From the NCBI GenBank assembly GCA_014190275.1, contig BJGE01000015.1, forward strand, positions 1 through 36,135: a stretch of DNA of 36,135 nucleotides, written 5' to 3'. The DNA is from Actinomycetes bacterium. GTDB lineage: Bacteria > Actinomycetota > Actinomycetes > S36-B12. The notes below the pieces were generated by a model. It had not been told where the DNA came from, did not search any database, and was given only the letters and a program-made list of their open reading frames with translations. Position numbers and translations under genes: made by a program. Below are positions 1-7,397 of the stretch, piece after piece. How positions within the stretch are numbered: position 1 is the first letter of the stretch; each line of letters begins with the position of its first letter.

Positions 1-99
1 CCCTGTCGGGGCACGGGTGCGGGTGCGGGTGTTCCGGGGCTGTCTGCGGGTATTGTCCCTGCTCCTTTGAGGAAGAGTAGCACCGTTCCCTACCGCTAG
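1..99 (+). other. Window edge: possible 3' end of a truncated CDS, low complexity
   Basis: Frame +1 is open from the window edge to a TAG at 97-99 and would encode a Gly/Ala/Pro-rich tail ending in ...SSTVPYR. The minus strand is also open here (GTG at 83, Pro/Ala-rich), so the coding strand cannot be decided. The stretch contains the tandem hexamer GGGTGC and is too short to assign. Nothing recognisable as LipA or DUF4191, the usual actinobacterial neighbours on this side, is visible. Confidence 0.2.
8..39 (+). other. G-quadruplex-type motif
   Basis: There are five runs of three or four G on the plus strand (8-11, 15-17, 21-23, 27-29, 36-39), separated by 3 to 6 bases. This satisfies the usual G3+N1-7 pattern. 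It sits in the low-complexity edge segment. Folding is inferred only from the pattern. Confidence 0.4.
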
Positions 100-120
100 G
101 TGGGGTGTTTAAACCCTGTT

Positions 121-154
121 GCTGGCCCCTGACCGCTGCTGGCCCGGGGCCGGT
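121..154. terminator. Possible hairpin terminator downstream of the RDD gene
   Basis: GGCCCC at 124-129 can pair with GGGGCC at 146-151, extended by wobble pairs on the outside. It lies just beyond the stop codon of the minus-strand RDD gene and could also serve a plus-strand gene ending at 99. There is no U tract and the loop is long (16 nt), so this is a weak call. Confidence 0.25.
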
Positions 155-157
155 TGT

Positions 158-574
158 TTACGGAGAGTGAACCGCGCCACCTCGAGTGCGAAATACTGCG
201 CTGCCCACCGCGCGGTCTTGGAGCCCGCGGCCCTCAGAGTCATAAACCAAGGCCGGAATCACCAGGCAGATGAGCAGGGTACGAAGGGCAATGCGCCAAA
301 GTGAAAGGCGCCCGCCGTCCACTCGAAGTACCGAGATCCCCATGATCCGTTGCCCGAAGGAGGCCGACATCAGCCAGGTGAAGATGATCACCTCAGCGGC
401 GAACAGCAACAGTACCGCGACCGAGCCTTCGGCTGACCCATAGGCGACCTGGCCAAAAATTATCCGGGACAGCAAGATGCTGGCCAGCCAATCCAGGCAG
501 ATTGCCACCACCCGGCGCCCAATGCCTGCGCTCTCGCCGGGGGTGACCGCTGGGGCGGCTGGGACGGAAGTCAC
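158..574 (-). CDS. RDD-family integral membrane protein
   Basis: This is a 138-residue protein with hydrophobic segments near residues 22-40, 50-70 and 93-112. The family name comes from a conserved Arg and two Asp: here Arg is in GRRVVAICLDWL (residues about 20-31), the first Asp is in the same segment, and the last is in LQDRAVG near the C terminus. The biochemical role of RDD proteins is not settled; some have been linked to ion or osmolyte transport. In mycobacteria a homologue sits directly upstream of glnA1 on the same strand; here it diverges from glnA. The GTG start at 574 is chosen because TAGCGT lies exactly 6 nt upstream and no Shine-Dalgarno is present, suggesting a leaderless mRNA. 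Confidence 0.85.
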   Translation of the reverse strand: MTSVPAAPAVTPGESAGIGRRVVAICLDWLASILLSRIIFGQVAYGSAEGSVAVLLLFAAEVIIFTWLMSASFGQRIMGISVLRVDGGRLSLWRIALRTLLICLVIPALVYDSEGRGLQDRAVGSAVFRTRGGAVHSP

Positions 575-580
575 CCGCTC

Positions 581-586
581 ACGCTA
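581..586 (-). promoter_or_regulatory. -10 element TAGCGT of a leaderless promoter (RDD gene)
   Basis: On the minus strand the hexamer TAGCGT is followed by exactly 6 nt (GAGCGG) and then the GTG start of the RDD gene. The spacing puts the transcription start at or next to the start codon. Confidence 0.6.
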
Positions 587-611
587 CCGGGGCCGGAAAT
601 TTGCGCATTTT

Positions 612-649
612 TTAACATGTCCGAAACAGTCGGGATACACCCATGACAC
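612..649 (+). promoter_or_regulatory. Candidate GlnR operator upstream of glnA
   Basis: Four pentamers are regularly spaced: TTAAC (612-616), GAAAC (623-627), GATAC (634-638) and GACAC (645-649), each separated by 6 nt. The actinobacterial GlnR consensus is gTnAC-N6-GaAAc repeated as two such pairs. The 11-bp period and the perfect GAAAC half-site match well. It lies about 110 nt before the glnA start, in the divergent region with the RDD gene. The role as nitrogen-responsive activator site is inferred. Confidence 0.7.
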
Positions 650-747
650 GGTGCCTTCCTAAGGTCTGCTTCATCCGGAGGCGGCTGCCACCGTGCGAGG
701 CGAGAATCCATTGGGATCAATCCAGTGGGCAGCGAATTGGAAAGGTC

Positions 748-755
748 AAGGTGGG
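748..755 (+). promoter_or_regulatory. Shine-Dalgarno AAGGTGGG that sets the glnA start
   Basis: AAGGTGGG at 748-755 is one mismatch from the AAGGAGG core and lies 4 nt before GTG 760. This favours GTG 760 over the nearer in-frame GTG 751, which lies inside this element, and over the far upstream ATG 643. Confidence 0.6.
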
Positions 756-759
756 TTTC

Positions 760-2184
760 GTGTTTAAGAGTTCAGCCGAGGTACTCAGCTACATCAAAGC
801 CGAGGGCGTGAAGTTCGTCGACGTGCGATTCATTGACCTGCCCGGCGTGATGCAGCACTTCAACATGCCCGTGGAGTCCTTCGATCAATCCGTGTTCGAT
901 GACGGCCTGATGTTTGACGGATCCTCAATCCGGGGGTTCCAGGCCATCCATGAGTCAGATATGAAACTCGTCCCAGACCCCTCCACCGCCTTCGTCGACC
1001 CATTTCGAAGTGCGAAGACCTTGGTCATGAACTTCTCGATCCTGGACCCGTTCACAGATGAGCGCTATAGCCGTGACCCGCGCAATGTGGCAGCCAAAGC
1101 GGAGTCCTACCTGGCTTCAACCGGCATCGCCGACACCGTCTACTTCGGGGCCGAGGCCGAGTTCTACGTCTTTGATGATGTGCGGTTCCAGACCAACCAA
1201 CACGAGTCCTACTACCACATCGACTCGGTCGAGGGCGCCTGGAATACCGGGCGGGTGGAAGAGGGCGGTAACCGCGGATACAAGACTCGCTACAAGGGTG
1301 GCTACTTCCCGGTACCGCCGGTTGACCACTTCGCCGATATTCGCGATGACATGGTCACAAAGCTGCTGCAGGTCGGCTTGCATGTCGAGCGCTCACACCA
1401 TGAGGTTGGTACCGCGGGTCAAGGTGAAATAAACTACCGGTTCAACTCACTGCAGCGCTCCGCGGACGAGCTGATGCTCTTTAAGTACATCATCAAGAAC
1501 GTCGCCTGGGCACACGGTAAGACCGCGACTTTCATGCCCAAGCCGCTATTCGGTGACAATGGGTCGGGGATGCACTGCCACCAATCGCTTTGGAAGAACG
1601 GCGAACCGCTGTTTTACGACGAGCGCGGCTATGGCGGGCTTTCTGATATCGCGCGCTGGTACATCGGCGGCCTGCTGCACCACGCCCCGTCACTGCTGGC
1701 ATTTACCAACCCGACGGTGAACTCTTACCACCGCCTGGTGCCCGGCTACGAGGCCCCGGTCAACCTGGTGTACTCCGCACGCAACCGTTCGGCCTGCATC
1801 CGGATCCCCGTCACCGGAAACTCACCAAAGGCCAAGCGCATTGAGTTCCGGGTGCCAGATCCTTCCAGTAACCCCTACCTTGCCTTCTCCGCCCAGTTGA
1901 TGGCCGGCCTGGACGGCATCAAGAACAAGATCGAGCCCCATGCCCCGGTTGATAAGGATCTGTATGAATTGCCACCGGATGAGATGGCGAGCATCCCCCA
2001 GGTGCCAGGGTCGTTGCCGGCGGTCCTAGAGGCCCTCGAAGCCGATAATGAGTACCTGCAGGCCGGCGGGGTCTTCCCGAGCGACCTCATCGAAACTTGG
2101 ATAGATTACAAGCGCACCCATGAGATCGATCCGATTCGTCTGCGGCCACATCCGCACGAGTTCGAGTTGTACTACGATATCTAA
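760..2184 (+). CDS. glnA: Glutamine synthetase type I (GlnA1)
   Basis: It converts glutamate, ammonia and ATP to glutamine in the cytoplasm, and is the main ammonia-assimilating enzyme. With the GTG 760 start the protein is 474 residues, the normal length for the adenylylated GSI-beta class, and begins [12 protein letters not shown] like actinobacterial GlnA1. Visible motifs are [14 protein letters not shown] near the N terminus, the [17 protein letters not shown]/metal segment, and the NRSACIRIP substrate segment. Tyr402, in DLYELPPDE, is the adenylylation site, matching the glnE gene encoded nearby. A candidate GlnR operator lies upstream and a strong hairpin downstream. The frame is open upstream to ATG 643, but that extension has no counterpart in the family and overlaps the operator. 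Confidence 0.97.
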   Translation: MFKSSAEVLSYIKAEGVKFVDVRFIDLPGVMQHFNMPVESFDQSVFDDGLMFDGSSIRGFQAIHESDMKLVPDPSTAFVDPFRSAKTLVMNFSILDPFTDERYSRDPRNVAAKAESYLASTGIADTVYFGAEAEFYVFDDVRFQTNQHESYYHIDSVEGAWNTGRVEEGGNRGYKTRYKGGYFPVPPVDHFADIRDDMVTKLLQVGLHVERSHHEVGTAGQGEINYRFNSLQRSADELMLFKYIIKNVAWAHGKTATFMPKPLFGDNGSGMHCHQSLWKNGEPLFYDERGYGGLSDIARWYIGGLLHHAPSLLAFTNPTVNSYHRLVPGYEAPVNLVYSARNRSACIRIPVTGNSPKAKRIEFRVPDPSSNPYLAFSAQLMAGLDGIKNKIEPHAPVDKDLYELPPDEMASIPQVPGSLPAVLEALEADNEYLQAGGVFPSDLIETWIDYKRTHEIDPIRLRPHPHEFELYYDI

Positions 2185-2232
2185 AAACACAGGTTCCCTT
2201 TCGCGTCGATTCGCCTCGCGTGCAAGGGGAAA

Positions 2233-2260
2233 GGGGCGGGTCACTTCGGTGGCCCGCCCC
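2233..2260 (+). terminator. Intrinsic-type terminator after glnA
   Basis: A 12-bp GC-rich stem (GGGGCGGGTCAC paired with GTGGCCCGCCCC, one wobble) is closed by a TTCG tetraloop and followed by GCTTATT. The T tract is weak, which is usual in high-GC actinobacteria. A second, weaker pairing (TTCCCTT at 2194-2200 with AAGGGGAA at 2224-2231) precedes it. Confidence 0.8.
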
Positions 2261-2295
2261 GCTTATTGAGTAATGGGGTTTAAGATGGGTAGGTC

Positions 2296-3585
2296 ATGAG
2301 CAATGACCTACCGGAAGTCACTGCGCCAGAGCGCAAACGTCATGCCCGTAGAAGTAGCCCGATCCTGCGCTTGATTTTCTTAGTCGTGTCACTGGCGTTA
2401 CTTGGCACAGCATTTTGGGCCGGATTCACTTTCCAAGGCACGTATGCACGAGCCAACGGCGAACCCACCGAGGTTATTGTCGCGACCTGGATGCGAGACA
2501 ACAGTATGGGCCCACTGGTTGCCAAGCTCGAGGACCTGTACTACACCTACGTCAGTAAACCGGAGGTGGGCGGCACCCCTACTCTGTCTGCGGACGTCAC
2601 CGCAGAGGATGCGGCCGGACTTGATCCAGCAGACCTCGAACCACCTAGTCTTCCCAGTGCTGCAGCCAGTGCTGCAGCCAGTGCTGCAGCCAGTGCTGCA
2701 GCCAGTGCTGCGCCCAGCCCCAGTGCCACCTTGGTGGTAGAACACTTAAATCCGCCCCCGCCCCTAACTTCGCCGGTCCCCAACCCAGAGCCCGATGAAG
2801 GTATCTGGCAGCCGGTCGGCAGCCGTGTCGCCGGCGTTCCGGCCATGTATGTAGCCAGGGTGCGGGCCGACAATGTCCACACCAGTTACTACGCGTCGGT
2901 GCTTTGGATCGATACCTTGCTGGCCGACGCGATGTTCATCCCCGGCTACGAGGAGCCCGGCGGCCCAAATCCATTCAATGGGGCGCTGCCTAAGGAACTG
3001 TGGCCCATCGTGCTCGCGAACTTCAATGGCGCATTTCGGCTCGAGGACTCGATGGGGGGCTACTACTACGGTGGCGAGATTGTCAAGCCGCTCGTCGATG
3101 GCAAGGCGAGCACCGTCTTCTATCAGGACGGGTCCATAAAAGTAGGTAAATGGGGCCGGGACTTCAAGATTACCGACGATATCCAAGCGGTGCGGCAGAA
3201 CCTCAATCTCATCGTCGATAAAGGCAGGTCGAAAGTTTCCAGCCCGACCGACAACGTGGTTTGGGGAGCAACGACCGATAAAGAAAATTTGGCGTGGCGG
3301 GCTGCCATCGGCCAACTCGCAGATGGCAGCATCATTTATGTCGGTTCCCCATTTCTTTCAGCCGATGGGCTGGCAGATACCTTGGTAGGAGCAGGAGCCC
3401 AAGAAGCGATGGTTCTCGACATGAATAACTGGTGGACCGCCGGCTTCTACTTCCGCCATAAGATAAATGGCACGCCACTATGCCGCAAACTCGATCCGTC
3501 AATTGCCGAGGGCTGCGACCGTTTCCTCTACCCGTACAAACGCGACAGTTTTCAGTTCTTGGCTAATTCGCCACTTTCACCCTAG
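2296..3585 (+). CDS. Membrane-anchored phosphodiester-glycosidase-like (NAGPA/DUF2233) protein
   Basis: This is a 429-residue protein with a basic N-terminal tail, one transmembrane segment at about residues 24-47, a Ser/Ala-Pro linker (about 118-145) and a C-terminal extracytoplasmic domain. The C-terminal half shows the family pattern: NGAFRLEDSMGGYYYGG, then DGSIKVGKWGRD, QNLNLIVDKG, AAIGQLADGSIIYVG, and LVGAGAQEAMVLDMNNW. These resemble the NAGPA-like fold, which in other organisms cleaves sugar phosphodiesters, so a role on cell-wall glycopolymers is possible but not shown. The usual Gly-Gly-Gly-Ser near the C-terminal Asp is replaced by DMNNWW, so activity is doubtful. The last 9 bp overlap the 3' end of glnE on the other strand. 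TAAGAT at 2281-2286 may be its -10 element, giving a very short leader. Confidence 0.7.
   Translation: MSNDLPEVTAPERKRHARRSSPILRLIFLVVSLALLGTAFWAGFTFQGTYARANGEPTEVIVATWMRDNSMGPLVAKLEDLYYTYVSKPEVGGTPTLSADVTAEDAAGLDPADLEPPSLPSAAASAAASAAASAAASAAPSPSATLVVEHLNPPPPLTSPVPNPEPDEGIWQPVGSRVAGVPAMYVARVRADNVHTSYYASVLWIDTLLADAMFIPGYEEPGGPNPFNGALPKELWPIVLANFNGAFRLEDSMGGYYYGGEIVKPLVDGKASTVFYQDGSIKVGKWGRDFKITDDIQAVRQNLNLIVDKGRSKVSSPTDNVVWGATTDKENLAWRAAIGQLADGSIIYVGSPFLSADGLADTLVGAGAQEAMVLDMNNWWTAGFYFRHKINGTPLCRKLDPSIAEGCDRFLYPYKRDSFQFLANSPLSP
2655..2714 (+). repeat. Five tandem 12-bp units (CAGTGCTGCAGC) coding Ser-Ala-Ala-Ala
   Basis: There are four perfect copies and one diverged copy of a 12-nt unit, each carrying a PstI-type CTGCAG, in frame within the linker of the membrane-anchored protein. 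Copy-number change would lengthen or shorten the linker by 4 residues without frameshift. Confidence 0.95.
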
Positions 3586-6500
3586 TGCATCTTCGCCATA
3601 GAAAACTCGGTCAACAACTTGGCGAGCCCGCCTAGTAACCCGCCGGTAGTCCTCAACGAGTTGGCCCGAGGCCCCGGGCGGGTAACCCATGACGTAGCCA
3701 ACTCCGGCCAACTCATTTAGCTCGGTTGGCACCATGTCGGAGGCGCGATCACGAACAAGCATTACGGCGTTGCGGACGGTGGTGGCCAATCGCCAGGCGG
3801 CCTTGAGGGCATCGGCATCGGTCGCACCCAGGAGGCCCTCCTGCGCTGCCGCAGTAAGGACCGGCAAAGTCTCCGTGGTTCGAAGGGACGGATATTCAAA
3901 CGCGTGTTGCATTTGCAGTAACTGAGCCACCCACTCAACGTCGCTGAGCCCGCCCCGGCCTAACTTGGTATGCAAGGTCGCATCGGCCCCGCGAGGCAGG
4001 CGCTCTGCCTCCATCCGCGCCTTGAGCCGGCGAATCTCACGAACCTGCGCCTCGGGGATTCCACCGATTGGATAACGCAGTGGCTCAATTAATGCCAAGA
4101 ACCTCGCGCCTAGATCGGTGTCACCGGCAACCACATTGGCGCGCAGGAGTGCTTGGGCCTCCCATACGGCCGACCAACGCCCGTAGTAAGCCTCGTAGGA
4201 GGCAAGGGAGCGCACTAGCGGGCCTTGGCGCCCCTCGGGGCGCAGATCCGCATCAATATCCAATGGCGGGTCGTTGGTCGGTGCCATCAAGAGCGTGCGT
4301 AACTCATTTGCTACCGCGAAGGCCGCCGTATTCGCAGCGCTCTCATCGGCCCCGGGAATTGGCTCATACAAGAACATGACATCAACATCGCTACCCAAAC
4401 CTAACTCACGCCCACCAAAACGTCCCATGCCAATGACTGTGAATCGCATCGGCAATGGTGAACCATTACCAACTACACGCTCTGCAACGCGCAGGGCGCC
4501 AGCCAAAGTCGCGGTGGCAACATCACTGAGCGCAACCTGTGCCCGATCTATTTCAGCTAGGTGCAGCAACTCGGCAACGGCAATTCGAAAGAGTTCGCGC
4601 CTACGAAGTGCTCGCACGGCACCCACAGCGATGACTGGATCATCGTGCCGTTCCGCTGCCGACTCCGCCTCGGCCAGCAGCGTGTCCAAGGATCGCGGCT
4701 CTAATTCACTTTGTCCTGCGAGCATGGACACGTTTTCCGGTGCTCGGAGCAGCAACTCGGTAGCATATTGGCTCGACGCTAGGACCTGCGCCATGCGTTC
4801 GGCGGCAGTTGACTCATCGCGCAGTAGTCGCAGGTACCAGTGGGTTGACCCCAACGCCTCACTTACCCGCCGAAATCCGAGCAGGCCCGCATCTGGATCC
4901 GGCGCATTGGCGAACCACCCGAGCAGTACGGGCAGCAAGGTACGTTGAATCGCGGCCCGCCGGCTAACTCCAGCAGTAAGGGCCTCCAGATGCCTAAGTG
5001 CCCCCGCAGGATCTCGATAACCTAGGGCTCGAAGGCGCTGCTCGGCGGCTTCGGGGGTCAGGCGGGCGGCACCAGCATCAAGGCGAGCAACGGCCTGCAG
5101 TAGCGGCCGGTAGAAAAGTTTTTCGTGCAGCCGGCGTACCTCCCGCGCCTGCTTACGCCACTGCGCATGGAGTTCGCCGACCGGATCGCCCCGGTATCCA
5201 AGTGATCTACCCAGGCGGCGGAGATCACGTTCATCCTCAGGCATGGTGTGGGTTCGGCGCAGTCGATATAGCTGTAGCCGATGCTCAAGGGTGCGCAAAA
5301 ACCGGTACGCCTCATCAAGGCTCGAGGCATCATCGCGCCCGACATAACCCCAGGTGGCCAGTGCCTCCAAAGCGACAAGGGTTGTCGAGCTTCTTAACAT
5401 TACGTCACTTCGGCCGTGGACCAATTGCAGTAACTGCACCGAGAATTCAACATCGCGAAGGCCACCAGGGCCAAGTTTCAGTTCACGTTCGGCGATCCGA
5501 GCCGGTACCTGCTTCTCCACGCGACGGCGCATTGCCTGCACATCACTGACAAATCCATCATGATCGGCAGCACTCCAGACAAATGGCGCAACCGCTTCCA
5601 CATAACGGTTACCCAGTTCAAGATCACCAGCGGATGGTCGAGCTTTAAGTAGTGCCTGAAACTCCCAGGTCTTGGCCCAGCGCTCGTAATAGCCAATATG
5701 TGACTCAATTGTGCGCACCAGCGCACCCTGCTTGCCCTCTGGGCGCAGCGCTGGATCAACCTCCCAGATCGAACCCTCGGAGGTGACCGTATTGCAGGCG
5801 CGCATGACCCCCGTAGCCAAGTCAGTGGCCGTCCTGAGCGCACCTGACTCGTCAGCATCGATGGCCTCTACAACGAAAATTACGTCGACATCACTGACGT
5901 AGTTCAATTCACGCCCACCACACTTGCCCATGCCGATGATCGAGAACCGGCAATCAGCAGCACCCTTCGGCAAACCGGCACGCGCGATCGCCAGCGCCGC
6001 TTCTAAGACGGCGTCCGCCAGATCGGCCAGCCACGCGCCCACCGAGTCCATCGGTGTCAAGCCGACAAGGTCTCGAGTCGCAATGCCTAATAATTGAGTG
6101 CGATAGGCAATGCGCAACCGGTCCAGTACCTTCGCGGTATCCCCGTCAGCCACCGGTTCGGATACCTGCGAATCGGCTCCCACCGACGCCAACAACGCCG
6201 CTCGCACCAAGCTGGCCGCCGGTGCCAGCGCCAGGGCCTCAGCGTCCGCCAAGATTTCCCAATGCTCCGGGTGCCGAATTAAGAACTCCCCCAGTGCTTC
6301 GGACATTCCTAGGACTTCAAGGAGTCGCCCCATGGCGTCGGTGTCGGCCAGTAAGGCCGATGAAACACGGCGGCGTTGTTGATCACTGCAGGCTTCGAGG
6401 AAACGCGTCACCAGCAACAGTGCCTGATCCGGGTCTGCCGCAGTCGCAACCTGAGCCGCGAAATCACCAACCTCGTCACCTTGATTAGCAAGATCGGTGA

Positions 6501-6624
6501 TTGCACTTTCGGTGCGCATTCCAAAAAGTGCCGGACTCTCAAGCAGTCGCGTCGCACGGTCAAGATCTGAAAATCCCAGACGCGCAAGTCTGGCGTTATT
6601 TGTTACGGACCTGCCACTTTGCAT
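3577..6624 (-). CDS. glnE: Bifunctional glutamine synthetase adenylyltransferase/adenylyl-removing enzyme
   Basis: It adenylylates and de-adenylylates the Tyr of GlnA1 (Tyr402 here) to turn glutamine synthesis down or up. The 1015-residue protein has the two-copy layout of the family. The N-terminal nucleotidyltransferase has GMGKCGGRELNYVSDVDV at about residue 229, with PEGKQGALVR behind it. The C-terminal copy has GMGRFGGRELGLGSDVDV at about residue 730, with PEGRQGPLVR. The start is ATG 6624, which overlaps the TAA stop of the amidotransferase gene as TAATG, implying translational coupling; a TTG 24 nt upstream is less likely. It is third in the operon glnA2 - amidotransferase - glnE, and its 3' end overlaps the convergent gene by 9 bp. 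Confidence 0.97.
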   Translation of the reverse strand: MQSGRSVTNNARLARLGFSDLDRATRLLESPALFGMRTESAITDLANQGDEVGDFAAQVATAADPDQALLLVTRFLEACSDQQRRRVSSALLADTDAMGRLLEVLGMSEALGEFLIRHPEHWEILADAEALALAPAASLVRAALLASVGADSQVSEPVADGDTAKVLDRLRIAYRTQLLGIATRDLVGLTPMDSVGAWLADLADAVLEAALAIARAGLPKGAADCRFSIIGMGKCGGRELNYVSDVDVIFVVEAIDADESGALRTATDLATGVMRACNTVTSEGSIWEVDPALRPEGKQGALVRTIESHIGYYERWAKTWEFQALLKARPSAGDLELGNRYVEAVAPFVWSAADHDGFVSDVQAMRRRVEKQVPARIAERELKLGPGGLRDVEFSVQLLQLVHGRSDVMLRSSTTLVALEALATWGYVGRDDASSLDEAYRFLRTLEHRLQLYRLRRTHTMPEDERDLRRLGRSLGYRGDPVGELHAQWRKQAREVRRLHEKLFYRPLLQAVARLDAGAARLTPEAAEQRLRALGYRDPAGALRHLEALTAGVSRRAAIQRTLLPVLLGWFANAPDPDAGLLGFRRVSEALGSTHWYLRLLRDESTAAERMAQVLASSQYATELLLRAPENVSMLAGQSELEPRSLDTLLAEAESAAERHDDPVIAVGAVRALRRRELFRIAVAELLHLAEIDRAQVALSDVATATLAGALRVAERVVGNGSPLPMRFTVIGMGRFGGRELGLGSDVDVMFLYEPIPGADESAANTAAFAVANELRTLLMAPTNDPPLDIDADLRPEGRQGPLVRSLASYEAYYGRWSAVWEAQALLRANVVAGDTDLGARFLALIEPLRYPIGGIPEAQVREIRRLKARMEAERLPRGADATLHTKLGRGGLSDVEWVAQLLQMQHAFEYPSLRTTETLPVLTAAAQEGLLGATDADALKAAWRLATTVRNAVMLVRDRASDMVPTELNELAGVGYVMGYPPGASGQLVEDYRRVTRRARQVVDRVFYGEDALG

Positions 6625-7397
6625 TACGAGGCGCTCGCGTATTGCCAAACCAGATCAGCCCAAGCCCGCGTCATCGGTCGCCATGCTCGAATTAAGTCGG
6701 GTTCGGCAGCACGAAACTCAATGCAAACCTCCGCGGTATCACACCCGGAACGCTCCAGGGCCTCATCGGCCATCCCCGCCCAGGATTCGAAAGTGTCAGC
6801 GTCGACTTCCGGATGCAACTGCAGGCCGTAGGCATTTTCACCAATTCGAAAACCTTGAACCGGGCAACTGGAATTCGTTAGCAGTAACACCGCATCATCT
6901 GGTAGTTCGACTATGTGGTCTTGATGCCATTGGCCGGCCGGGATATCAGATCCTGGTGCCCCAATCGCACCGATCACAAAGTCCGTCAGTCCGTCAGCGG
7001 TGCGATTAACGCTTACCACGCCGATCTCGGTAATCGGTCCTAACTCAACGCGACCACCTCTCGCAGCCGCCAGCAGTTGCGCCCCAAGGCATAACCCGAG
7101 GATGGGGATACCGCGGTTCGTCGCATCGGCTAATAGCGCCCGCTCGGCCGCCAGCCACGGGGCAACTTCATCGTCAGTGGCGCCCATCACGCCGCCGAGT
7201 GGCAATAACCCGTGCACCCCCGGTGGCACCACGGCCGGCACCTGCTCGCCGAAGCATGCTTTGATCACCTGAACCGCGATACCGGCCTCGGCCAACCACT
7301 GCCCCACCATCAGGGGCGGGTCGGTGGGATCATTTTGAATCGCCAGCACCACCGGCGTTGAACCGGTGCTGGCGTCAGGGGCCAAAATCTTGGTCAC
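6624..7397 (-). CDS. Class I glutamine amidotransferase (GMP-synthase-type domain), free-standing
   Basis: The 257-residue protein is a lone triad-type amidotransferase. The nucleophile is Cys103 in GLCLGAQLLA, and the His/Glu pair is His194 and Glu196 in YGLQLHPEV. These residues hydrolyse glutamine or a gamma-glutamyl amide in the family; the acceptor here is unknown. The GTG 7397 start forms a GTGA overlap with the glnA2 stop; the frame continues 60 nt upstream, but that would overlap glnA2 deeply. It lies between glnA2 and glnE. If GlnA2 makes gamma-glutamylpolyamines, as reported for its Streptomyces relative, this enzyme could hydrolyse them in the manner of PuuD, but the sequence looks more like the GMP-synthase-type domain, so this is speculation. 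Confidence 0.85.
   Translation of the reverse strand: MTKILAPDASTGSTPVVLAIQNDPTDPPLMVGQWLAEAGIAVQVIKACFGEQVPAVVPPGVHGLLPLGGVMGATDDEVAPWLAAERALLADATNRGIPILGLCLGAQLLAAARGGRVELGPITEIGVVSVNRTADGLTDFVIGAIGAPGSDIPAGQWHQDHIVELPDDAVLLLTNSSCPVQGFRIGENAYGLQLHPEVDADTFESWAGMADEALERSGCDTAEVCIEFRAAEPDLIRAWRPMTRAWADLVWQYASAS

Noticed and set aside
643-759. In-frame N-terminal extension of glnA from ATG 643 (39 residues).
   Set aside because: The ATG lies inside the GlnR-type operator, has no ribosome binding site, and the extension has no counterpart in GlnA1 proteins; GTG 760 gives the standard N terminus behind AAGGTGGG.
6625-6648. TTG 6648 as start of glnE.
   Set aside because: The ATG at 6624 forms a TAATG coupling with the preceding stop and leaves a family-like N terminus.
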